DNA of 34,512 nucleotides from Opitutales bacterium (GCA_020831525.1 JAFIGH010000054.1:1-34512); one strand, 5' to 3'. Counted from the stretch's first letter, positions 26,541 to 34,457 are shown. The notes: generated by a model from the letters alone, not told the origin. Made by a program: numbers and translations.

Positions 26541-27223
26541 TCGAGTCCTACCTATTTGCCGACCGAACCCTCGAACCTGTCAGCATCTATTCGATCCTGC
26601 TGAGCATGGTGCTCTCCTTCGTTTGCGGGCAGGCCCTCGCATGGACCTATATGGCCACGCACAGCGGACTGTCCTATTCGCGGACCTACGTGAATTCGCT
26701 CGTCGTCATCCCGTTTCTCGTCGCGACAGTGATGATGGTCCTCTCGGACAACCTAGTCACAGCATTCGGGTTGATGGCGCTTTTCGCGATCGTGCGCTTC
26801 CGCAACATTCTCCGCGACACGCTCGACACTTGTTACATCCTCGGCGGAATCACGCTGGGCATGGCCTGCGGCACAGGCCGCTACGGCACGGCGGTGATCG
26901 GCACGCTCCTGCTCGGGACGATGCTCTTCTACCTGTCCTACACATCCTTCGGCAGCCGCCAACGCTACGATATGATCCTCAACCTGCACTGGTCGCGTCC
27001 GCTGTCGGACCTTGGGCACTTTCTCCGGCTGCTCAGCCGCCACAGCCGCCGCACGACGTGTGCAAGCCAGCGTACGCACGAGGACGGGCAGGGCGCGGAC
27101 CTTTCCTACCGTCTCCTCCTGCGCGATCCGGAGCGAATGGACGAACTTCTCCAGGAAGTCCGGGGATTTCAGGGAACATCGCGTGTTACCGGGCTCGCCG
27201 CCCAGGATGAGTCGGAACTATGA
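26537..27223 (+). CDS. DUF4956 membrane protein
   Basis: The 228-residue protein has about four transmembrane segments (roughly residues 15-37, 53-70, 73-88 and 100-135), with the family-typical FGLMALFAIVRFRNILRDTLDTCYILGGITLGMACGTGRY, split here by its own hairpin turn at FRN. The C-terminal 75 residues are cytoplasmic and basic. DUF4956 proteins accompany VTC-domain proteins and are thought to anchor or regulate them at the membrane. It is translationally coupled to the VTC gene and followed 36 bp later by an HlyD-like gene. Confidence 0.9.
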   Translation: MIESYLFADRTLEPVSIYSILLSMVLSFVCGQALAWTYMATHSGLSYSRTYVNSLVVIPFLVATVMMVLSDNLVTAFGLMALFAIVRFRNILRDTLDTCYILGGITLGMACGTGRYGTAVIGTLLLGTMLFYLSYTSFGSRQRYDMILNLHWSRPLSDLGHFLRLLSRHSRRTTCASQRTHEDGQGADLSYRLLLRDPERMDELLQEVRGFQGTSRVTGLAAQDESEL

Positions 27224-27259
27224 CCGTAGACGCATCTGTATTTTTGCTACCTTCGAACA

Positions 27260-28342
27260 ATGTCTGATTTCCGACCAGTTCCGACCCCGTGGCGCTACCG
27301 TTGGCGCGAGCTTCGTATGCAGGTGCTGCCCCTCGCGGTCTTTGCCGCCGCCTTGGTTGCGGTGGTTTTTCTGTGGGAACGGGAAGTCGCGCCTCCTATA
27401 ATCACCGGCGAGGTCTACGGCTACCGCGGGGAAGTCGGCGCGCCGCGGAGCGGTACCCTCATCGAGCTTGCCGTCGCCCCTTTCGACGATGTCGAGGCGG
27501 GCGAGTTGATCGGACGGCTGCGTCTCCTGCCGGAGGAGCAGACGGCTGCGGCCCTCGACGTGCTGCGGGCGGAACTCGTTCTCGCGCGGGCCGGCGGCCT
27601 CGATCCCGTGCTCGACCAGGAGCGCAACCTGCTCAACCGGCAAGGGCTCCGGCGCGACTGGCTGCAGGCCCGAGCCGATCTCGCGGCCCTCACCGTGCGT
27701 GCGCGTGAGGCAGAGGTGGAACTTCGGCGGATGCGGCAACTCTTTGAGCGCAATCAGGTTTCGGAAGCGGAATTCGACCGCGCCAAGGCCAACTTCGACG
27801 CGCTTTCGGCCGAGAAGGAGGAGCGCCGCCAGCTTGTCCGCGAGTTGGAACAACTGGCGGAACAGTACGGGCCCGAGGAAACCGGTTCGGGCGAGCGCGC
27901 CCGTATGCTCGCGGCAACACTCGACTGGCAGGAGAAACGGCTGCGCCAGTTGGAACTCGAACTGCGTCCTGTGGAACTGCGCGCTCCCGTCGCCGGCACG
28001 GTCACCCGCCTGCACCGCAATGCGGGAGAGTTTGTGAGCGAGGGCGAAGCGGTGGTCGATTTGAGCGCGCGCACGGCCGAGTTTATCGTCGGCTATCTGC
28101 GAATGCCTGCAGTCATCGAACCGCGTGAGGGGATGGCCGTCAAAGTTGCGTCGCGCGGCGCGCGGCGAGTCGAAGGGGAAGCACGGGTGCTGCGCGTGGG
28201 CGCGGGCTTTGAAGCGCTCGGTCCGGCCTTCCGCCATCCCGTCGCTCTGCGGGAAGAACGGGCACTTCCGCTCATGATCAGCGTGCCGCCCGGCTTTCCC
28301 GTGCGTCCCGGCGAAGTCGTCGACGTGCATTTGGTCGAGTAG
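27260..28342 (+). CDS. HlyD-like membrane fusion (adaptor) protein
   Basis: The 360-residue protein has one N-terminal membrane anchor (residues 20-41), a short lipoyl-like beta region (GEVYGYRGEVGAPRSGTLIELAV...GELIGRL), a long coiled-coil hairpin rich in Arg/Glu/Leu (about 85-235) and a second half-motif PVELRAPVAGTVTRLHRNAGEFVSEGEAVVDL, then a beta-barrel domain. This is the layout of HlyD/EmrA-type periplasmic adaptors that link an inner-membrane transporter to an outer-membrane channel. No transporter or TolC-like gene is in the window. Its tight placement behind VTC-DUF4956 suggests a joint role, which is inference. Confidence 0.88.
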   Translation: MSDFRPVPTPWRYRWRELRMQVLPLAVFAAALVAVVFLWEREVAPPIITGEVYGYRGEVGAPRSGTLIELAVAPFDDVEAGELIGRLRLLPEEQTAAALDVLRAELVLARAGGLDPVLDQERNLLNRQGLRRDWLQARADLAALTVRAREAEVELRRMRQLFERNQVSEAEFDRAKANFDALSAEKEERRQLVRELEQLAEQYGPEETGSGERARMLAATLDWQEKRLRQLELELRPVELRAPVAGTVTRLHRNAGEFVSEGEAVVDLSARTAEFIVGYLRMPAVIEPREGMAVKVASRGARRVEGEARVLRVGAGFEALGPAFRHPVALREERALPLMISVPPGFPVRPGEVVDVHLVE

Positions 28343-28397
28343 GGCGGATTCTTTCCACTCGCTCCTTGTCTCTTCGGCGGCAAGATCTTCGAACAGC

Positions 28398-28904
28398 ATG
28401 AGCGTTTTATGCCTCGCCTTTTTCTTTGTCAGCGTGCTGGCGGTTGTGATGCGACTGGTGACAGGGCGGTTGGATTATGATGATGCGTATTTTGGGCCGG
28501 ACACATGGATGGTGGCCTTGCCGATGACATTGATACTGGTGTTTCCGCTGTTTGCCGCAGGAATGATCCGCAACCGCGCGGTTTTGCCAAAACACCGCTC
28601 TTTGCCAATCTACGATTTTGCCTGGACGCTCCTGGCACTCCTATTTTCTGCCGTTTTTCTTCTCAGCGGAATTTGGATCTCTCTTCTCGTTTTCTATGCC
28701 TTCGCCATCCTCTTTTGGCCCTTCGTCACTCCGACGAGCACGGGTGACGCGGCGGTGGCCGGAGCGGGCGCCTATTCGTCGCTCTCCGCTGTAGTCTTCA
28801 CCTCGACGACGTCGTGGGGGGCGCTCTCGCGCATGCCGGCGGGGCTGATGCGGATGAAGCGGGCGCGTTCGCGGAGTTCGGCGAGGTTGCGCGCGCCGAG
28901 GTAG
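28398..28904 (+). CDS. Small multispanning membrane protein running antisense into guaB
   Basis: The 168-residue frame is unrecognised. Residues 1-24, 37-57 and 75-113 are hydrophobic with three to four spans and look like a true membrane protein. The last 44 residues lie antisense to the end of guaB and are Arg/Ser-rich, as expected of a GC-rich shadow of that gene. The real gene may thus have acquired this tail when its own stop was lost, or the overlap may be genuine. It follows the HlyD-like gene by 55 bp, without a clear ribosome site, and may belong to the same transcript. Confidence 0.5.
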   Translation: MSVLCLAFFFVSVLAVVMRLVTGRLDYDDAYFGPDTWMVALPMTLILVFPLFAAGMIRNRAVLPKHRSLPIYDFAWTLLALLFSAVFLLSGIWISLLVFYAFAILFWPFVTPTSTGDAAVAGAGAYSSLSAVVFTSTTSWGALSRMPAGLMRMKRARSRSSARLRAPR

Positions 28905-30349
28905 CCGAGTCCGCTCTGCACGCCGCCGATGAGTTGGCGGAGGGTATTGTCGAGGGTGCCGGAGACTTCTTTGAGGGCCTCGACGCCTTCGGCGGCGACT
29001 TTGTCGGTGGACTTTGCCGACTTGTCGTGGCCGTAGCGGGCGGCGCTGCCCGAGCGCATGGCGGCGAGGCTGCCCATGCCGCGGTATTGTTTGTAGAGTT
29101 TGCCGTTGATTTCGATGATGCTGCCGGGGGCCTCGCGGCAGCCTGCGAAGAGACCGCCGCAGATCACACCGTCGGCGAGGGTGAGCGCCTTGACGATGTC
29201 GCCGCTCTTGCTGATGCCGCCGTCGGCGAGGATACTCACGCCCTGGGCTTTGGCGGCTTGGGCGCATACGTAGAGGGCGGTGAGCTGCGGGATGCCGACG
29301 CCCGCGACAATGCGCGTGGTGCAGATGGATCCGGGGCCCTGGCCGATCTTGACGGCGTCGGCCCCGCACCCGGCGAGGTAGTCGACCCCGCCCGCGCTGG
29401 TGACGTTGCCGGCGATGAGCGTGAGTGCCGGGAATTCCTTGCGCAGCATGCGCACGACATCGCCGACGCCGCGCGAAAATCCATGGGCGGTGGAGACGGC
29501 GAGGGCATCGACCCCTTCGGCGACGAGGGCGTGGGCGTGGGCGAGGATGCGCGCTTGGTCGAGTTCGCCCGCGGCGGTGCGCGCGGCCGAGAGGGCGGCC
29601 CCGCACAGGAGGCGGAATTGGCTGTCGCGGGCGGGTTTCACGGGGGCCTTGGCTTCCTCGCGGATTCGCTCGATGTCGGTGAGGGTGAAGAGGCCCTGCA
29701 GCTGTTCGTCCTTGTCGAGGACGATGAGCTTGTGGATGCCCATGTGATCGGAGAAAAACTGGTCGGCGGCACCGATGGGGTCTTTCGCAATCTCGGTGTC
29801 GATGACGGTGAAGACCTCCTCGCGCGGGGTCATGGCCTCCGCCACTTGCACCGAACGGTAGCGTTCGCGCACGATGCGTCCGCGGAGCAGACCGGCGAAG
29901 CGGTTGTCTTCGCCCACGACGGGGAAGGTGCGGAATTTGTAGCCCTTCTCCTCCACCATGGCGAGGACATCGCCGATGAGCATGTCGGGACGCACGGTGA
30001 TGGGATCCTGGATGAGTCCGTGGACATCGTTTTTCACCCGCGCGACTTCCCGGACCTGGTCGCGCTCGGGCATGTTGTAGTGGATCAGGCCGAGACCACC
30101 GTTGCGCGCCATGGCCGCCGCCATTTTCGCCTCGGTGACGGTGTCCATATCCGCCGAAACGAGGGGAATATTGAGCTGAAGGGAAGGGGAGAGGCGCGTC
30201 TCCAGATTGGTGTCGCGCGGAAGGACTTCGCTGAAGCGTGTCGCAAGGGTGACGTCGTCGTACGTGAGGCCCGCGCTTTGCGCAGGGAAAAACGCGTCGG
30301 CGTCTTTGTAGAACTCGAGGTCGACGGAGTGGTTGTCCTGATACGCCAT
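28772..30349 (-). CDS. guaB: Inosine-5'-monophosphate dehydrogenase
   Basis: GuaB oxidises IMP to XMP with NAD, committing purines to GMP. The 525-residue protein has a CBS-pair region (about 115-235), [13 protein letters not shown], the catalytic Cys343 in [32 protein letters not shown], the YRGMGSL loop and an Arg-Tyr pair in AARYGH, then a normal [10 protein letters not shown] end. Two points are unusual: the NAD-site motif usually written DTAHG or DSSHG reads STAHG (Ser286), and the protein is about 35 residues longer than the common 490. ATG 30349 is chosen; the frame is open to 30550. It lies 197 bp downstream of purA. Confidence 0.92.
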   Translation of the reverse strand: MAYQDNHSVDLEFYKDADAFFPAQSAGLTYDDVTLATRFSEVLPRDTNLETRLSPSLQLNIPLVSADMDTVTEAKMAAAMARNGGLGLIHYNMPERDQVREVARVKNDVHGLIQDPITVRPDMLIGDVLAMVEEKGYKFRTFPVVGEDNRFAGLLRGRIVRERYRSVQVAEAMTPREEVFTVIDTEIAKDPIGAADQFFSDHMGIHKLIVLDKDEQLQGLFTLTDIERIREEAKAPVKPARDSQFRLLCGAALSAARTAAGELDQARILAHAHALVAEGVDALAVSTAHGFSRGVGDVVRMLRKEFPALTLIAGNVTSAGGVDYLAGCGADAVKIGQGPGSICTTRIVAGVGIPQLTALYVCAQAAKAQGVSILADGGISKSGDIVKALTLADGVICGGLFAGCREAPGSIIEINGKLYKQYRGMGSLAAMRSGSAARYGHDKSAKSTDKVAAEGVEALKEVSGTLDNTLRQLIGGVQSGLGYLGARNLAELRERARFIRISPAGMRESAPHDVVEVKTTAESDE

Positions 30350-30501
30350 TGTGAGGTTCAAAACGCTTTGTATCCCTGGATCAAGCCCGGAACGAGAATG
30401 CGCTTGGCGCGGTGGCGGAGCCGCAGGGCGAGGCGGCGGGGAACCTAACGCGCGGAATGCTTGCCGCATTGCTGCCGCGCTGGATCCGGTGCGGCTGGTT
30501 A

Positions 30502-30537
30502 GTGACAGCGCCATAAGGCTTATGGCACCGCTGTCAC
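30502..30537 (-). terminator. Two-part hairpin between purA and guaB
   Basis: A 9-bp outer stem GTGACAGCG/CGCTGTCAC encloses a 6-bp inner stem CCATAA/TTATGG with a 3-nt loop; a 3-nt bulge sits on one side. It begins 9 bp after the purA stop on the minus strand. There is no T-run, so it could be a terminator that needs Rho, an mRNA processing site or a guaB leader element. Confidence 0.5.
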
Positions 30538-30546
30538 GGCTCGCGC

Positions 30547-32103
30547 TCAAGTGAGGGTGAGCAGTTCTCGCGGAGGCGGTGTGTCGCGGATGATTTGTGA
30601 CGGGTCGGGCCCCACACCGATGTAGCGGAGGTGGGGCAGGTCGTCCGCGAGGAGCTGCTTTTCCCCGCCGAACGCGACCTGCACAGTGGCTTTGTAGAGG
30701 GTTGCGATGTAGCGGCGCGCGGCGGCGGGCAGATCAATGAAGCGGCGCATGGTGCTGATGTCTTCCGACCAGCCGGGCAGCTGGAGGTAGACGGGCTGCC
30801 ATGTCGCGTGCTGCGCGGCGGAGCGCGGCACGTGGTGGTGGATTGTGCCGTCGGGCGCGCGGTAGGCGACGCAGACGAGGAGTTCGCCGCCCTGCCAGTC
30901 GTCCCCGTAGGTGAGGGCGTCGAGCTTGTTGATGCAGATATCGTGGCAGCCCCCGTAGCGGATGGCGTCGCCCTTTTCCACGGCGTCATACCAGCCGACC
31001 ATTCGCTGGCGTCCGGTCGTGACACCGAATTCGAGTTTCTTCAGGCGCTCGCCGAGGGGGTGACCGTCGGGGATGCGGCTGATAAAGGTGTGTGTGCCGA
31101 CTTTGGTGTCGTAGGCCTTGCACGCGCCGACGATGTGGACGGGTTGCACGGGCATGCCCGCGCTGAGGAAGAACTCCGCCGGAAGGGTATGGGACGAGGT
31201 GACGTTTGGCGGAAAGCCGAAGCGTTTGTCGAGCCAGAAGGCCTGCCCGAACTCCCCGATGACGGCACGGCCTGCGTCGCGGGCCGCGAAGACTGCTTCT
31301 CGCACGTCGCCGATGTTCCGCGCGAGCCGGTTGCCGGCCGCCCAGTAGGCGTCGACGAGGGCCGTTTCATTAAGTGTGAAGGGCTCGTCGCCCTTGAATT
31401 TGGCGAAGTCGAATGCGTCCGCTGTGAAGAGACCGTCGTCTATCAGTGCCTGGTGCGCGCGGGTTTCGGCCCGTGTGAGGGTTTCGAAAAAGCGGTTCCA
31501 GTCCTCCGGCGATGCCTTGCAGACGTGCTGGATTGTGGCGCAGGCGCGGCGCAGGCGGGCCTTGAGTTTGTTTGCGAAGACTTCTTTGCCTTCGTGGAAG
31601 ACGGCGTAGTGGACCGGAAAGCACGCCGTCTCGTCGACGTAGGCGGGAGAGATCCCGCGTCCCGTCGATCCCCGCGGCTCCTCGCCAAGGACATCGACGC
31701 GGTAGGTCTCCCAAGCGAGGTCGAGGAGGCGGTGGCCAAGGTCGCTTACCATCGCGCGTTCGTCGATGAGCAGACGGTCGAGTACGGTGTAGCCGCGTGA
31801 CTCGATGTAGGCCGCTTCCCACAGGAATTTGTGCGGGTCGGCCACCACGCCGCTGCCGATGGCGAGGGTGGGGACATCGGCGCAGATCACCCCGGCGGGG
31901 AAGAGGTTGAGTTTTAGGCCGCCGGAGGTGTGCCCGGAGTTCGCCCCGCCGTTGACCTTGAGAACGACGCCCACGGGCGTCGGGTCGTCCGTGGACTCCC
32001 GCAGTTCGTCAACGATTTCCGGGACGAGCCGGCCTTTGCCCTCGTCGCCCATGCTCAGGCCGACGTCGAGGATGAGGCGGCTTTGAAAGGGTGGTGCTGC
32101 CAT
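30547..32103 (-). CDS. purA: Divergent long adenylosuccinate synthetase
   Basis: PurA makes adenylosuccinate from IMP, aspartate and GTP, committing purines to AMP. The 518-residue protein keeps GDEGKGR with catalytic Asp20, NGGANSGHT with His58, a [24 protein letters not shown] stretch in place of the usual EGAQGxxLDxxxGTYPYVTSS, [21 protein letters not shown] and [10 protein letters not shown] at the end. It is about 90 residues longer than typical PurA (about 430), with extra sequence between residues 150 and 260 and in the C-terminal third. It is clearly the same family but diverged. It is followed by guaB, so the two IMP-consuming branch enzymes are neighbours. Confidence 0.88.
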   Translation of the reverse strand: MAAPPFQSRLILDVGLSMGDEGKGRLVPEIVDELRESTDDPTPVGVVLKVNGGANSGHTSGGLKLNLFPAGVICADVPTLAIGSGVVADPHKFLWEAAYIESRGYTVLDRLLIDERAMVSDLGHRLLDLAWETYRVDVLGEEPRGSTGRGISPAYVDETACFPVHYAVFHEGKEVFANKLKARLRRACATIQHVCKASPEDWNRFFETLTRAETRAHQALIDDGLFTADAFDFAKFKGDEPFTLNETALVDAYWAAGNRLARNIGDVREAVFAARDAGRAVIGEFGQAFWLDKRFGFPPNVTSSHTLPAEFFLSAGMPVQPVHIVGACKAYDTKVGTHTFISRIPDGHPLGERLKKLEFGVTTGRQRMVGWYDAVEKGDAIRYGGCHDICINKLDALTYGDDWQGGELLVCVAYRAPDGTIHHHVPRSAAQHATWQPVYLQLPGWSEDISTMRRFIDLPAAARRYIATLYKATVQVAFGGEKQLLADDLPHLRYIGVGPDPSQIIRDTPPPRELLTLT

Positions 32104-32117
32104 TTTGCTGTCGGATT

Positions 32118-32156
32118 AAAAAACGAAAATGCGCTCCCGAAGGGGAGGCGCATTTT
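32118..32156 (-). terminator. Terminator-like hairpin just before the purA start (attenuator candidate)
   Basis: On the minus strand an 8-bp stem AAAATGCG/CGCATTTT continues after a single bulged base into CTCCC/GGGAG with a 4-nt loop, then CG and six T (32123-32118). The purA ATG follows 14 nt later. A strong intrinsic terminator at this place on the coding strand would stop transcription before purA unless it is bypassed, which is the layout of an attenuator. No known riboswitch aptamer is recognised upstream. Confidence 0.7.
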
Positions 32157-32265
32157 GTTGAGTCAGCCACGCCCCGGCTCCGGTGGCAACCGAATTCACG
32201 CCTGCATACGGAATTGCTTGCGCTTCCCTGTTCCTTCCGGAAACTTCAGCATTTTCTTTCTCCGT

Positions 32266-32352
<87 letters not shown>

Positions 32353-32502
32353 GTTGGATTGCGGCTGAATCGAAACCCGCTCCCCCGTGAGCCCGCAACC
32401 TATCCGGGCACCATTGACCACCGACCGGTAGGATTCTGTTCTTCGCGGACCGACGATTGGTGTGGACGAATGCCTTAAGATACCCGATAGTGGGCGATGT
32501 CA

Positions 32503-32531
32503 GCCGAAACGTGTCTCGGCGGACGGTTTTT
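32503..32531 (+). terminator. Weak hairpin with T-run after tRNA-Leu
   Basis: GCCGA and TCGGC form a 5-bp stem with an 8-nt loop, followed six bases later by TTTTT. It lies 150 bp after the tRNA and before the 45-residue protein gene. It may end the tRNA transcript; the spacing makes this a low-confidence call. The rest of the 266-bp gap shows nothing I recognise. Confidence 0.25.
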
Positions 32532-32618
32532 ATTGAAATGCCGTTCTCTATGCGGTCGATCCCGGCTCTTCCGGATACACACTACACACAACACAAAAGA
32601 ACAAGAGGTATTACCACC

Positions 32619-32756
32619 ATGGGCGACAAATCACCGAAATCAAAGCAGAAGAATCAGAACCAGAAGCAAGGCAAAGCCGCTGCTGTGGCAAAAGAAAAAC
32701 AGCGCCAAATCGACAGCAAGAAGATCGGCGCGCCCACCGCCTCGAAGAAGAAGTAG
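32619..32756 (+). CDS. Small Lys/Gln-rich protein, 45 aa
   Basis: The protein begins MGDKSPKSKQKNQNQKQGK and continues with Ala, Lys and Gln to a KKK end; it is highly basic and probably disordered. Short proteins with the same MGDKSPK start are found as uncharacterised genes in diverse bacteria, which supports it being real. AAGAGG lies 10 nt before the ATG at 32619, and the frame upstream of that ATG is not protein-like. It may bind nucleic acid. It converges with a 53-residue membrane-protein gene 11 bp downstream. Confidence 0.75.
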   Translation: MGDKSPKSKQKNQNQKQGKAAAVAKEKQRQIDSKKIGAPTASKKK

Positions 32757-32767
32757 CGGTGCCTCGC

Positions 32768-32929
32768 CTAGACGCTTCTCCCGCCCCGGAATCCGCCCAT
32801 GAGGAAGATGACGAGGCAAACGAGGAGAATCAGGCCGAGGCCGCTGCCGCCAACGACAGGTCCGCCGACATAAAATCCACCGGCGCCGAAGAGAAGAAGC
32901 AATACAACGAGAAGAATGATTAAGTTCAT
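32768..32929 (-). CDS. Small glycine-rich double-hydrophobic protein, 53 aa
   Basis: The minus-strand frame from ATG 32929 encodes MNLIILLVVLLLLFGAGG, a Gly/Tyr-rich centre (FYVGGPVVGGSGLG), a second hydrophobic segment LILLVCLVIFLMGG and a short basic end. The layout resembles the DUF3309-type short membrane proteins of unknown function, often associated with stress conditions. The nearest AGGAG is about 13 nt before the ATG, slightly far. Third-position usage and the two clean spans make it a likely gene despite its size. Confidence 0.7.
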   Translation of the reverse strand: MNLIILLVVLLLLFGAGGFYVGGPVVGGSGLGLILLVCLVIFLMGGFRGGRSV

Positions 32930-32995
32930 AGTCTGCAGTGTAACTCCTGACGGTGTTCTCCGCTATGGGGTGATACCCGCAACGCGTCCGCAGCC

Positions 32996-33247
32996 TTAGA
33001 CGCCGGACGATGGCGCGAGTGCCGCGCGGATTTCGGCCCGCTCGTCGGCAAATGACTTCGTGGACGGCTCTTTGCCGGCCTTTGCATACCAGTAGGCGGC
33101 GTTGCCGTCGTCGCCCTCCTCGCGGTGGAGGTTGGCATGGACCCATGCGCCCGCCGCGTCATCGCGTGACTGCACGAGGGTGTGGGCGGTGTCCCACTCG
33201 CCGCGGTCGGCGAGATCGAGGGCTTGGAGGAGTTCGGATACATCCAT
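32996..33247 (-). CDS. Short conserved hypothetical helical protein, 83 aa
   Basis: The protein reads MDVSELLQALDLADRGEWDTAHTL..., then AAGAWVHANLHREEGDDGNAAYWYAKAGK, then a charged helical end. This alternation of short helices with WVHA-LHR and NAAYWYxxAG motifs resembles a small, widespread uncharacterised family whose members look like TPR-type helical hairpins. It has no signal peptide or membrane span. The ATG at 33247 is chosen over 33283. It is read from the same strand as the response regulator just upstream and separated from it by a hairpin. Confidence 0.75.
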   Translation of the reverse strand: MDVSELLQALDLADRGEWDTAHTLVQSRDDAAGAWVHANLHREEGDDGNAAYWYAKAGKEPSTKSFADERAEIRAALAPSSGV

Positions 33248-33300
33248 GAATGTGACCGAAGCACATTCCCGGAGATTTATCAAACACCTGTTGGAGCGGT

Positions 33301-33324
33301 ACCGGTCACCCGGTCTCGACCGGT
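33301..33324 (-). terminator. Hairpin directly after the response-regulator stop
   Basis: ACCGGTC and GACCGGT form a 7-bp stem with a 10-nt loop that contains a further CCGGTC. It begins 2 bp after the stop at 33326 on the minus strand. It lacks a T-run, so termination is only likely, not clear. Confidence 0.4.
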
Positions 33325-33325
33325 C

Positions 33326-34285
33326 TTACTTCTTTTTGGCGGCGGCCTTTTTCGCCGCCTTCTTCACGGCTTTCTTGGCAGCTGCTTTCTTTGCCGCCTT
33401 CTTGGCGGCTTTTTTCGCGGTTTTCTTGGAAGCTTTCTTTGCAGGTGTGCCGGTAATCTCTTCCTCCAGGCCGACGGGTTCGGCCTGAGCCTTCACGGCA
33501 TTCTTCGCCGCCGCTTGGCTGCGGAGGCGTTTGCCGCCGGTGTCGCTGTCGGCGCCCTCTTCGTCGATATTGTAGATGTAGCCGACGCCGTGGATCGTCT
33601 TGTAGGCTGTCATGGGCAGTCCGTGGTCCGCGTAGGTGCTGCGGATTTTGACGATATACTGGTCGAGACTGCGGCTGCGGACATCGGCGTGGATTCCCCA
33701 GACTGCGTGGATGAGGCTGCGCCGCGTGACGACGTTGTTCGAGTTCTGGTGGAGGTAGGTGAGTATGCCAAGCTCCTTGCGACCGATTTTCTCGACTGTG
33801 CCGTCGTCAAACTGCACTTCCATACGGATCGGATGCACGGTGGCACCGCAGAAGCGGAAGGGCTCCTGAGTGAGCGTGGCGTTCTTCGTCACGTGATAAT
33901 CGAAAGCGGTTTCCGCCCGGCGGAGCACAGCGTGGATGCGCGCGATGAGTTCCGGGAAGCTGAAGGGTTTGGTGATGTAGTCATCGCCGCCCATCTCCAG
34001 ACCCTTGACCTTGTAGATTTCGGAGTCGTCGGCGGTGAGGAAGATGATGGGCACGCGGATGTTTGCCTTGCGCAGGTCTTCGACAAGGGAAAATCCCGTC
34101 TGGTCGGGCAGGTTGACGTCGAGCAGCAGTAGATTGGCGAAATTGTTGCTCAGGAAGCGGATGGCGTTGTGGGCGCGGTGATACACCTGGGTGAGCATTC
34201 CGGAGGCTTCCAGTTGCTCGGAAATCATCTGGGCGATTTGTTTGTCGTCTTCGACGATAAGGATGAGTGGTTTCGGTTTTGCCAT
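33326..34285 (-). CDS. OmpR-type response regulator with histone-H1-like tail
   Basis: The 319-residue protein has a receiver domain (residues 5-120) with acidic pocket VEDD at 11-14, phospho-acceptor Asp56 in LLLLDVNLPD, Thr84 and Lys106 in YITKPF. A winged-helix DNA-binding domain follows (about 150-250: RKELGILTYLHQNSNNVVTRRSLIHAVWG... and TIHGVGYIYN). After a linker, residues 280-319 contain 19 Lys and 16 Ala in KKAAKK-type repeats, as in eukaryotic histone H1 and some bacterial nucleoid proteins. The tail should bind DNA without specificity and help the regulator stay on it. The ATG at 34285 is chosen over the upstream frame start. No sensor kinase is in the window. Confidence 0.93.
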   Translation of the reverse strand: MAKPKPLILIVEDDKQIAQMISEQLEASGMLTQVYHRAHNAIRFLSNNFANLLLLDVNLPDQTGFSLVEDLRKANIRVPIIFLTADDSEIYKVKGLEMGGDDYITKPFSFPELIARIHAVLRRAETAFDYHVTKNATLTQEPFRFCGATVHPIRMEVQFDDGTVEKIGRKELGILTYLHQNSNNVVTRRSLIHAVWGIHADVRSRSLDQYIVKIRSTYADHGLPMTAYKTIHGVGYIYNIDEEGADSDTGGKRLRSQAAAKNAVKAQAEPVGLEEEITGTPAKKASKKTAKKAAKKAAKKAAAKKAVKKAAKKAAAKKK

Positions 34286-34337
34286 GGCTGATGTGGTCTG
34301 TTTGTATTTAACGTGATCCTCGCACACGCAATTGGTT

Positions 34338-34392
34338 TTTACAAGTCTCTTTGCATGGCAATTTACAAATGTAAACCGGTCGAAAATTTACA
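34338..34392. promoter_or_regulatory. Three TTTACA repeats upstream of the response regulator
   Basis: TTTACA occurs at 34338-34343, 34362-34367 and 34387-34392, spaced 24 and 25 bp, and the middle copy is part of the palindrome TTTACA-AA-TGTAAA. On the minus strand they read (T)TGTAAA(A/T)(A/T). They sit 53-107 bp before the response-regulator start in an AT-rich stretch and are candidates for operator sites, possibly for autoregulation. Confidence 0.35.
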
Positions 34393-34457
34393 TTTCTTTA
34401 GAATTTATTCTCCGCAACTGAGGTATGCCGGCGGATGGAATTCAAATTTTAACCGTT

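Noticed and set aside
28814-30448. A 544-codon plus-strand frame opposite guaB
   Set aside because: It is a mirror of guaB codons with no recognisable motif; guaB on the minus strand has all catalytic motifs.
30631-31800. A 389-codon plus-strand frame opposite purA
   Set aside because: It is a shadow of the purA coding strand; no signal, domain or ribosome site.
32160-32265. A known purine or other riboswitch before purA
   Set aside because: No match to the conserved loops of purine, PRPP/ppGpp (ykkC) or SAM riboswitches; only an unassigned leader with a terminator-like hairpin remains.
33326-33450. The KKAAKK-encoding stretch as a DNA tandem repeat or microsatellite
   Set aside because: The codons vary between repeats, so it is a protein-level repeat and not a DNA tandem array.
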